Shown here one piece after another: positions 1 through 6,052 of a stretch of 8,039 nucleotides of DNA; position 1 is the first letter of the stretch; every line of letters begins with the position of its first letter. Source of the DNA: Collinsella sp. (lineage in GTDB: Bacteria > Actinomycetota > Coriobacteriia > Coriobacteriales > Coriobacteriaceae). The stretch covers positions 1 through 8,039 of the forward strand of contig JAUMSH010000030.1 of assembly GCA_031292915.1 (NCBI GenBank), given 5' to 3'. The notes beneath the pieces are model-generated. The model had not been told where the DNA came from. It ran no database searches and was given only the letters and a program-made list of their open reading frames with translations. A program made the translations under genes and the position numbers.

Positions 1-1433
1 CCCTGCAATGCGGCATCATCGCGCATGAGCTCGGCCAGCGCCTCGCGATCGATACGCAAGGCATCGCCGCCCGCCGGGTCGAGCGAATCGCCCTGTCCGC
101 TGAGATCTTTGGCCTGTTTGCGCTCCGCACAGGAAAGGCCCCGCTCGCGATACTTTTGCGAATGCGCCGTGTACATGTTGATGAATAGGATGACCAGGAA
201 GCTGAACGCAATTACGACCACGACCCAAAAGAGGGCCACCGACGTGTTGCCGCTCATCCACTCAAAGTAGATGGCAATGGGAATGGTCTGCGTAATGCCG
301 GCGTAGTTGCCCGCAAAGAACAGGGTGCAGCCAAACTCGCCCATCGCGCGGGCAAAGGCGAGCACCGTGCCGGCGGCAATCGAGGGCCAGCCAAGCGGCA
401 TCATAAGCTTGGTAAAGATGCGACGCTCGGACCAGCCCAGGGTTCGCGCGGCGTCAAGCATCTGCGTGTCTAGGCTCTCGAAGGCTCCGAGTGCCGTACG
501 GTAGACCAGGGGAAACGACACCACCACGGCAGAGATCACCGCTGCCGGCCACGTAAAGACAATCGAGATGCCGTGCGCGATCAGCCACTGGCCCACCCCG
601 GTCGAACGTCCAAACAGCATAAGCAGCAAAAAACCGCACACCGTAGGCGGCAGCACCATGGGGATGGTAAAGACCGAATCGAGCAAACCCTTCACGCGAC
701 TCGAGGTACCCATGGTCTTCCACGCGGCAAACAGGCCCAGCGCAAAGGCAATCACCAGGGCAAGGCCGCTCGTTTTGATGGAAACCCAAAACGGTCGGTA
801 GTCGATGTCACCCAAAAAGGAAGCTAGAGAGGTCAAGGGCCCCTGCTCATCCCGCAACACGACAGACGACGCTTCTACCATTTGAGCGCTATCAAGCCAA
901 CGCGCGCCGCCCTTGGCATCACCCGAGGCTGATGCAATCACCACATAGCGGTCCCCATCCGCACCGCGCTCGTCAAAACCATAGGTATACCCGCCGGTCT
1001 CAAACGTTGTTTCCGCCGTGACATACCAAGGAAGATCCACGTCCCCTAGCTGCGCACTTCCCATGCAGTTTGCGCTGTCGAGTTCACAGACGAGGGCCTT
1101 GAGACCCGATACACACTCGTTATCCTGCGAATCCAGTCCATACTTTTCGACCGCCTTGGGCGATATCCACACCACAACGCGATCGGCAGCGGGCGCCACC
1201 ACAAGGTCCACGTCCTCGTCAACGGGAAACCGGTAGCCCTCAGGCTGGCCCTCCATGGCACGAGCGGTCCCCTTGGCCAACCGCTCAAAACCCTCGATCC
1301 CATAGGAAAGCCCATGAGCGGTCGCAGCAACCTGGGCCCCGTCCTCAGCGTCCCCAGCAAACGCAAATCCCGGCACCCAGCAAAGCGCGAAGGTCAAAGC
1401 ACAGGCGACAAGCACGCGGAATCTATTAAGCAC
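1..1433 (-). CDS. modB: Molybdate ABC transporter permease ModB with an N-terminal exported domain (partial, C-terminus beyond left edge)
   Basis: The frame is open from a GTG at 1433 to the window edge (477 codons, no stop). Residues 1-26 are a clear signal peptide: basic LNRFR, a hydrophobic core, and an AFA cleavage site before GD. Residues 27 to about 209 are a hydrophilic, presumably extracytoplasmic domain with three cysteines that I do not recognise. From about residue 210 (DIDYRPFWVSIKTSG) to about 430 it reads as an ordinary ModB: several membrane segments, the EAA loop (DAARTLGWSERRIFTKLMMP) that contacts the ATPase, and the ModB signature GEFGCTLFFAGN. By family knowledge this domain forms the membrane channel for molybdate or tungstate. 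A charged tail of 45 or more residues follows and runs off the window. The GTG was chosen because GGAG lies 6 nt upstream and the signal peptide starts there. It lies 68 nt after modA, so the two are probably one transcript. The permease call is firm; the role of the fused domain is unknown. Confidence 0.9.
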   Translation of the reverse strand, partial: MLNRFRVLVACALTFALCWVPGFAFAGDAEDGAQVAATAHGLSYGIEGFERLAKGTARAMEGQPEGYRFPVDEDVDLVVAPAADRVVVWISPKAVEKYGLDSQDNECVSGLKALVCELDSANCMGSAQLGDVDLPWYVTAETTFETGGYTYGFDERGADGDRYVVIASASGDAKGGARWLDSAQMVEASSVVLRDEQGPLTSLASFLGDIDYRPFWVSIKTSGLALVIAFALGLFAAWKTMGTSSRVKGLLDSVFTIPMVLPPTVCGFLLLMLFGRSTGVGQWLIAHGISIVFTWPAAVISAVVVSFPLVYRTALGAFESLDTQMLDAARTLGWSERRIFTKLMMPLGWPSIAAGTVLAFARAMGEFGCTLFFAGNYAGITQTIPIAIYFEWMSGNTSVALFWVVVVIAFSFLVILFINMYTAHSQKYRERGLSCAERKQAKDLSGQGDSLDPAGGDALRIDREALAELMRDDAALQ

Positions 1434-1501
1434 GAAAAGCTCCAAGCGAATACAAGGACGAAGTGAAACACAAAACGATGGAATTATCGCGCCAAGCCGC
1501 A

Positions 1502-2377
1502 CTACTCGGAAAGCTCAAAGCCGTACTTGGCCCAAATCTTCTGAGCCTTCTTGTTGGTCAGGCAGAAATCGATGAACGTCTTGGCTTCGTCGGCGTGCTC
1601 GGAGCTCTCGGCAACGACACCCGGATACACGATGGGCTTGTGCGAATCCTCGGGGCACACGAAGGCCTCCTCGATGCCGTCGTAGCGGTAGATGTCAGAA
1701 CTGTAGACAAAACCGGCCACGCAGTCGCCTGTGGACACATAAGCGGCGGCGGTGCCCACCTTATCGGCCAGCGCGACCTTGTCGGCGATTTCGGGAGCAT
1801 ACTCGCCATCGTCGCCCTCGGTGCCGGTATAAAGGCCCACGGAAGCCAGCGCCTGGTTGGCGTACTTGCCGGCAGGAACGGTCTTGGCGTCGCCGATGGC
1901 GATCTTACCGTCCAGATTCGCGACGTCAGCGATGGCCTCGATCTTGGTGTCGGAGCCCTCGGCGCGAATGATCACGAGGTCGTTAACGAACATATCCTCA
2001 CGGGTGTCGGTGTCGACGAGCTCGGCGGTCTCAGCGTCATCCATGGTGCCCTTGGAGGCCGTGATGAGCACGTCGACCGTGGCGCCGGCCTTCATCTGCT
2101 CAACGAGGTCGCCGGAGGCCTTAAACTGCGTATCGGCAAAGGTGGTGCCGGTCTGGTCGGTGTAGAGCTCCTGGACCTCGGGCAGGGCCTTCTCGAGGGA
2201 GTTGGCGGCAAAGACCTGCAGCTCGACGGTTTCCTTCTTGGAAGAGGCCTTGGCGGAGCCGGCATCGGATCCGGCCGGCTCGGACGTCTTGCTGCCCGAG
2301 CAGCCGGCAAGACCAAGGCCGGCAGCGGCGACAGCAGAGAGCGAGACGAATCCGCGGCGAGAAACCAAATCGAACAT
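1502..2377 (-). CDS. modA: Molybdate-binding lipoprotein ModA
   Basis: This is a 291-residue substrate-binding protein of the ABC molybdate importer, anchored on the outer face of the membrane. Residues 1-26 form a signal with twin arginines (SRRGF, 6-10) and a lipobox LAGC (23-26), so export is probably by Tat followed by lipidation of Cys26. A Ser/Gly/Ala/Lys-rich linker follows to about residue 48. The binding fold shows family landmarks: VFAANSLEKAL (55-65), KASGDLVEQMKAGATVDV (86-103), TVPAGKYANQAL (167-178) and GFVYSSD (222-228). In ModA the serines near the first two motifs and a tyrosine near the last contact the oxyanion. The length is slightly above the usual 250-260 because of the lipoprotein linker. 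ATG 2377 is preferred over the in-frame TTG at 2383: AAAGGG sits about 7 nt before the ATG but touches the TTG. It has its own promoter region and lies upstream of modB. Confidence 0.95.
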   Translation of the reverse strand: MFDLVSRRGFVSLSAVAAAGLGLAGCSGSKTSEPAGSDAGSAKASSKKETVELQVFAANSLEKALPEVQELYTDQTGTTFADTQFKASGDLVEQMKAGATVDVLITASKGTMDDAETAELVDTDTREDMFVNDLVIIRAEGSDTKIEAIADVANLDGKIAIGDAKTVPAGKYANQALASVGLYTGTEGDDGEYAPEIADKVALADKVGTAAAYVSTGDCVAGFVYSSDIYRYDGIEEAFVCPEDSHKPIVYPGVVAESSEHADEAKTFIDFCLTNKKAQKIWAKYGFELSE

Positions 2378-2437
2378 ATTCAACCCTTTCGGACCTTGTG
2401 CCCGGGTACCCCACCGCGGGCTTTAATCTGCAACCAG
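2378..2437 (-). other. 5' leader of the modA transcript
   Basis: This is the untranslated stretch between the presumed start of transcription (about 2431, inferred from the -10 box) and the modA ATG. It carries the Shine-Dalgarno GAAAGGG and a GC-rich block around 2401-2420. I see no recognisable molybdenum-cofactor riboswitch, and the leader is too short for one. Confidence 0.35.
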
Positions 2438-2443
2438 ATTATA
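2438..2443 (-). promoter_or_regulatory. -10 box of the modA-modB promoter
   Basis: The minus strand reads a perfect TATAAT here, about 60 nt before the modA ATG, in the most AT-rich part of the gap after mogA. Seventeen bases upstream there is only CACTAT, a poor -35 box. The promoter may therefore be weak or depend on the regulator that binds the adjacent inverted repeats. The start site is predicted, not observed. Confidence 0.5.
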
Positions 2444-2452
2444 CTTCTGCGC

Positions 2453-2490
2453 GAATAATGATAGTGAGAAATTATTCTCGTCAGAGAATA
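2453..2490. promoter_or_regulatory. Candidate operator: two overlapping inverted repeats before modA
   Basis: Two perfect inverted repeats share bases. The first has arms GAATAAT (2453-2459) and ATTATTC (2471-2477) with 11 nt between. The second has arms TATTCTC (2473-2479) and GAGAATA (2484-2490) with 4 nt between. Together they make three half-sites of the type GA(G)AATA(A), the outer two about 31 bp apart, close to three helical turns. They lie just upstream of the -10 box, across the expected -35 region. A bound repressor would therefore block the promoter, as ModE-type regulators do for modABC genes. No regulator gene is in the window, and I cannot match the site to a known consensus. 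Confidence 0.45.
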
Positions 2491-2530
2491 TAGTTTCGAG
2501 TTACCGTGCACCTCGGCGTCGCTTCGGCGG

Positions 2531-2567
2531 AAAACAAAGGCGGAGCAGCCGTTTAGGTCGCCCCGCC
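2531..2567 (-). terminator. Intrinsic terminator after mogA
   Basis: On the minus strand GGCGGGGC (2567-2560) pairs with GCTCCGCC (2546-2539), 8 bp including one G-U pair, around a 13-nt loop. It is followed by TTTGTTTT (2538-2531). It starts 13 nt after the mogA stop and separates the moeA-mogA unit from the modA promoter. Confidence 0.8.
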
Positions 2568-2580
2568 GCAGGTAAACCGC

Positions 2581-3060
2581 TTAGTTGGTATGTCCGCCGC
2601 CCGCTGTCATCTGAGCCGCATGCTCCAGCTGGTCTGCTATGGCCTCCCAGCTTTCGCGGGCGGCCTTCGTAGAACCGGGAAAGTTTACGACAAGTGTATG
2701 ACCTCGTTGCATGCAAATAGCGCGCGAGAGCATGGCGCGGCGCGTCTTGGACATGGAGTACGCACGGATTGCCTCTGCAATACCCGGCACATCGCGGTCG
2801 CAAACGGCACGCGTCGCCTCGGGCGTCACATCGCGCATCGAAAGCCCCGTGCCGCCGCAGGTGAGCACGACATTGGCGTGGCACTCATCGGCGGCTTCCA
2901 CAATGGCATCACCGATCTCGCTGGCGTCGTCGCGCACGACCACATGTGAGGCAACCGTCCAGCCCTGCGCCACGATGAGTTCCTCGAGCGCGGCACCCGC
3001 CTCGTCCTGGGCAAGATCGCGCGTATCCGAGCACGTCACGATCGAAATCTTCAGCTCCAT
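2581..3060 (-). CDS. mogA: Molybdenum cofactor protein of the MogA/MoaB family (molybdopterin adenylyltransferase)
   Basis: The 159-residue cytoplasmic protein is the normal size for MogA/MoaB. The family adenylates molybdopterin, preparing it for metal insertion by MoeA. The visible landmarks are SIVTCSDTRD (6-15), the nucleotide/pterin loop CGGTG (68-72), RDVTPEAT (76-83) with its conserved acidic residue, and NFPGS (126-130), where most members have LPGS. ATG 3060 starts the homologous sequence MELKISIV and has an ideal AGGAGG 6 nt upstream. That AGGAGG overlaps the stop codon of moeA (TAGGAGG), so translation of the two genes is likely coupled. MogA and MoaB cannot be separated safely by sequence alone; pairing with MoeA favours a MogA role. 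Confidence 0.9.
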   Translation of the reverse strand: MELKISIVTCSDTRDLAQDEAGAALEELIVAQGWTVASHVVVRDDASEIGDAIVEAADECHANVVLTCGGTGLSMRDVTPEATRAVCDRDVPGIAEAIRAYSMSKTRRAMLSRAICMQRGHTLVVNFPGSTKAARESWEAIADQLEHAAQMTAGGGHTN

Positions 3061-3066
3061 AGCATT

Positions 3067-3072
3067 CCTCCT
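3067..3072 (-). promoter_or_regulatory. Ribosome binding site of mogA overlapping the moeA stop codon
   Basis: The minus strand reads TAGGAGGAATGCTATG. The TAG is the moeA stop, AGGAGG is a full-strength Shine-Dalgarno, and the ATG six bases later starts mogA. Ribosomes ending moeA are placed directly on the mogA start, which suggests matched synthesis of the two enzymes. Confidence 0.8.
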
Positions 3073-4333
3073 ACAACACCGTTCCCTCGGGCAGGTCGAC
3101 GCGAACAACGTCCACGACATCGCCCGCCGCAAGGTCGCACGGACCCTCGTTAATACGCAGCAGGCAGTTGGCCCGCTGCATCGTACCGAGCAGCGCCGAA
3201 TTCTGCGTCTTGGCCTCGGTCACCAACAGCTCACCGGTCTCGGGGTCGCGCGAAACCGTGGCGCGATCGAAGAAGCGTCGGTCCTGGCGCTTCTTCACGC
3301 CGTGCGTGAGCGTCGCCTGCTGCACGGGACGCGCACCCTCGGCAAAGCCGCGCATCTTGCGAATCGCCGGACGGGCGAGCATCTCAAAGCCCACATACGC
3401 CGCGGCCGGATTGCCTGAAAGCCCCAGGTAGGGCTTACCCCCGAGCAAGCCAAACGTGATGGCCTTGCCCGGACGCATCGAGATGCGGTCAAACAGCACC
3501 TCGCCCTCGCGCCGGACGAGCGCCGTCACATAGTCGTAATCGCCCGCCGAGGCGCCACCGCTCGTAATGACAAAATCGCACTCTCGCGTGGCGCGATGTA
3601 TCAGCTCGGCAATCGCCTGCTCATCATCGGGCGCGATGCCGTAGAACACGGGCTCGGCGCCGGCATCGAGTGCCTCGGCCATCAGCGCCGAGGAGTTGGA
3701 ATCGCGAATCTGACCACGCGCCGGTACCTTACTCGGTGCGACCAGTTCCGTGCCCAGCGAGATGATGCCCACACGCGGGGCAGCGTGCACCTTCACGCTC
3801 GCGTATCCGGCGCTCGCCAGCAAGCCGGCGCCGGCCGGAGCCACGACCTCGCCGGCGTGCATCACAACATCGCCGGCATGGGCCTCCTCGGCGGCAGAGC
3901 GAACGTTCTCCCCTACCTTGGCAGGCGCCGAGAAGCGAACGTGCGAGCCCTCGTTGCCGTCACCGTCGAGCACATCGACAATCTCGTATTTCACCACAGC
4001 GTCGGCACCCTCGGGCACCGGCGCGCCCGTCATGATGCGGACCGCCTCGCCCGCACCGATTGCGCCCTCAAACACATGGCCCGCGGCCTCGTGTCCGATA
4101 ACGTCGAGCGTCACCGGCGCCTCGCCAGATGCCTGCACCAAGTCCGCCGAGCGCACGGCATATCCATCCATAGCGCTGTTGGCAAACGGCGAAATGTCGA
4201 TATCGGCCACCGCGTCCTCGGCCAAGGGAAAACCAGCCGCCTGCCACACGGGAATCTCGACGAGATCGGTCGGAGCAACGTGCGACAGGACAATCGACTG
4301 TGCGTCATCCAGCGGAATGAGTTTCTCTGCCAT
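3071..4333 (-). CDS. moeA: Molybdopterin molybdenumtransferase MoeA
   Basis: The 420-residue cytoplasmic enzyme is the normal MoeA length. By family knowledge it inserts molybdate into adenylated molybdopterin to give active cofactor. The sequence shows the N-terminal signature DISPFANSAMDGYAV (46-60), MTGAPVPEGADAVV (101-114), the MoCF-binding domain from PRVGIISLGTELV (186-198), DSNSSAL (211-217), ITSGGASAGDYD (256-267), RPGKAITFG (287-295) and GLSGNP (304-309). A C-terminal beta domain with the usual LRINEGP..L.AGD follows. The one deviation is LSGNP where LPGNP is typical. ATG 4333 is preferred over the in-frame GTG at 4339: GAGG sits 5 nt before the ATG and would overlap the GTG. It is first in the moeA-mogA unit, 10 nt before mogA, and divergent from the CLC gene. 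A tungsten role cannot be excluded. Confidence 0.96.
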   Translation of the reverse strand: MAEKLIPLDDAQSIVLSHVAPTDLVEIPVWQAAGFPLAEDAVADIDISPFANSAMDGYAVRSADLVQASGEAPVTLDVIGHEAAGHVFEGAIGAGEAVRIMTGAPVPEGADAVVKYEIVDVLDGDGNEGSHVRFSAPAKVGENVRSAAEEAHAGDVVMHAGEVVAPAGAGLLASAGYASVKVHAAPRVGIISLGTELVAPSKVPARGQIRDSNSSALMAEALDAGAEPVFYGIAPDDEQAIAELIHRATRECDFVITSGGASAGDYDYVTALVRREGEVLFDRISMRPGKAITFGLLGGKPYLGLSGNPAAAYVGFEMLARPAIRKMRGFAEGARPVQQATLTHGVKKRQDRRFFDRATVSRDPETGELLVTEAKTQNSALLGTMQRANCLLRINEGPCDLAAGDVVDVVRVDLPEGTVL

Positions 4334-4390
4334 ATGCACCTCTTAATGTCACGGCGCACAACAGGGGCGCCGATTCTTTATGCTTGTCTC

Positions 4391-4396
4391 AGTATA
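4391..4396 (-). promoter_or_regulatory. Possible -10 box for moeA
   Basis: The minus strand reads TATACT (5 of 6 to consensus) about 58 nt before the moeA ATG, in the divergent gap. No convincing -35 is visible. Between it and the gene lies a 6-bp GC hairpin (4352-4357 with 4367-4372) with no T-run. This is a weak prediction. Confidence 0.3.
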
Positions 4397-4508
4397 ATCC
4401 CCCGACGCATGGCCGCGACTCGGCCTGAACCCGCAAATACACCTGTCGGTTGCAGGCCGCGAAACAGAATGGATACCAACCCACCGGCTCATCGCGTTTA
4501 CCGCGTTT

Positions 4509-4514
4509 TATAAT
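4509..4514 (+). promoter_or_regulatory. -10 box for the CLC transporter gene
   Basis: A perfect TATAAT in the context TTTTATAATGC lies 30 nt before the ATG at 4544, which would give a leader of about 20-25 nt. The -35 region is poor (GGCTCA at 17-nt spacing). A second TATAAT at 4393-4398 is farther away. No fluoride riboswitch fold was recognised in the gap 4334-4543. Confidence 0.5.
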
Positions 4515-4543
4515 GCTTGCGTTGCAACCTAAAAGAGGAACGT

Positions 4544-5965
4544 ATGGCTCATAACGACAAACCCGAAAGCGCAAACGAAGCGCAGGATCATTCTCAGCCG
4601 CTCGATGACGGCGGCTTTTTCTCCCTGAACGACGCCATCATGGCAGGCAGGCATCAGCTCACCCGCTCCGAGCATCTCTTGGCTGCCGACACACGCCGCA
4701 ACGCCCGCAACCTACTCGCGAGCGCCAAGTTGCTCGTACTCGTCGTCATCGTCTCGCTCGCCATGGGCGTTGCCGCTTGGGCGTTTTTGGCCTCGTTGAA
4801 TATCGCGACCGACTATCGCGAGCACCATGCGTGGATTTACGCGCTGCTTCCCGTTGTGGGCGTTGCAACCACATGGGTGTACAAAAACCACGGTCTCGCC
4901 GCCAAGCGTGGCAACAACCTGGTCATCGATTCCGCCTTGGGCACACGCCTCATCCATATGCGCATGGCCGTCCTCACCTTCATCTGCTCCACGCTCACGC
5001 ACCTAACGGGCGGATCGGCCGGTCGCGAGGGAGCCGCGGTGCAGATTGGCGGCACCATCGCCAGCAACATCTCGAGCCTCGCCCACCTCAAAAAGCATGA
5101 TCACCACGACCTCATGCTTGCCGGCATCTCATCCGCTTTTGGCGCCGTATTCGGCTCGCCCCTCGCCGGCGCGTTCTTTGGCATGGAGATGTGCTTTATC
5201 GGCAAGATCGACTACACCGCAGGCATCTACTGCCTGGTTGCCTCGTTTACCGGCTACTTTACGTCGCTTGCCTTGGGAACCGAGTACGAGGCGAATGTTA
5301 TCGCCAGCGTTCCAGCCATGACGCCCAAAACGGTCGTCATCGTTGTTACCAGCGCCATTATCTTCGGTCTGACGGCACGCCTCTTTGCCTGGTCGGTTCG
5401 AACCGTCAAGAGCCTGTACGGTCGCTTTATCACCAATTACCTCGTTCGCGCACTCATAGGCGCACTCGTGGTGCTCGCGACCTACGCGATACTCGACGCC
5501 TGGAAGTATGCCGGCCTTGCCACCTGGCTCTCAGGTGCCGGGTTCGCTGGTAACACAACCCTTGCCGACGCAGCCATCAAGCTCGTGGTGACGGCGCTCA
5601 CCCTGGGCGCCGGCTTCCAAGGCGGCGAGGTCACGCCCCTGTTTGGTATCGGTGCGGCGCTCGGCGGCTGGATAGGTTGCCTCGTCGGAATCGATCCCAG
5701 CTTTCTGGCAGCGCTGGGCATGCTCGGCGTGTTCTGCGCCGGCCTTAACGTGCCCATCACCACCTGTATGATGGCCATCGACCTGTTCCACGGCACGGCA
5801 GCCGGGTTCTTTGTCATCGTGGCCTTTATCAGCTACCTAACCGCCGGACACCGCGGCGTGTACCCCGCCCAGCGCATCATCTCGCCCAAGCGCCGTTCGC
5901 TTATTGTGGATGAGGGCGGTACGGTAGCAGAGGCTATCGAGCGCCACAACGACCTGATAGAGTAG
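4544..5965 (+). CDS. CLC-family anion/proton antiporter, probably the fluoride (CLC-F) type
   Basis: This 473-residue membrane protein has a soluble N-terminus of about 60 residues, then about ten hydrophobic segments (roughly 62-88, 97-113, 138-156, 190-214, 226-246, 262-285, 300-318, 343-357, 365-382, 386-432) and a short tail. The CLC gating-glutamate motif GREG is at 160-163 (Glu162). The second anion-binding motif is GGEVTP (360-365), where chloride CLCs have G(I/K)F(A/S)P. From memory, the characterised fluoride/proton antiporter of Enterococcus casseliflavus has Glu118, Glu318 and Thr320. Here Glu162, Glu362 and Thr364 keep exactly the same spacing. The first anion-site loop reads KRGNNLVID (121-129), with Asn near the position that is Met in one CLC-F subclade. 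The inferred role is export of cytoplasmic fluoride driven by protons. Start: GAGG 5 nt before the ATG; an upstream TTG at 4517 lacks a binding site. A lipid kinase gene follows after 87 nt. Confidence 0.85.
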   Translation: MAHNDKPESANEAQDHSQPLDDGGFFSLNDAIMAGRHQLTRSEHLLAADTRRNARNLLASAKLLVLVVIVSLAMGVAAWAFLASLNIATDYREHHAWIYALLPVVGVATTWVYKNHGLAAKRGNNLVIDSALGTRLIHMRMAVLTFICSTLTHLTGGSAGREGAAVQIGGTIASNISSLAHLKKHDHHDLMLAGISSAFGAVFGSPLAGAFFGMEMCFIGKIDYTAGIYCLVASFTGYFTSLALGTEYEANVIASVPAMTPKTVVIVVTSAIIFGLTARLFAWSVRTVKSLYGRFITNYLVRALIGALVVLATYAILDAWKYAGLATWLSGAGFAGNTTLADAAIKLVVTALTLGAGFQGGEVTPLFGIGAALGGWIGCLVGIDPSFLAALGMLGVFCAGLNVPITTCMMAIDLFHGTAAGFFVIVAFISYLTAGHRGVYPAQRIISPKRRSLIVDEGGTVAEAIERHNDLIE

Positions 5966-6052
5966 ACGTTAGTATTCGCCGTGCAGCCACAATCGGGGGC
6001 AATTCGACCTGAGCGCGACCGCACCGTCACGTCATACGCCGGGAGTCGTTCC

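Noticed and set aside
454..789. Minus-strand 111-codon frame inside modB
   Set aside because: It is in a different frame from the permease, which reads continuously with ModB motifs through the same bases.
1463..2458. Long plus-strand open frame (331 codons) opposite modA
   Set aside because: It lies wholly antisense to modA, its product is a low-complexity Gly/Leu/Val string, it has no ribosome binding site, and it is explained by the GC-rich codon pattern of the true gene.
2711..3418. Plus-strand open frame across mogA and moeA
   Set aside because: It spans two well-supported minus-strand genes and has no family motif or start signal.
3596..4513. Plus-strand open frame (305 codons) opposite moeA
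   Set aside because: It is antisense to a perfectly matching MoeA, has no recognisable domain, and is rich in Arg/His/Ala as expected for a shadow frame. It also runs across the promoter gap.
4334..4543. Possible molybdenum-cofactor or fluoride riboswitch in the divergent gap
   Set aside because: I could not find the conserved elements of either class by eye on either strand. A covariance-model search would settle it.
5981..6052. N-terminal extension of the lipid kinase from GTG 5981
   Set aside because: There is no Shine-Dalgarno before 5981, the added residues are not part of the kinase fold, and a good GGGAG precedes ATG 6053.
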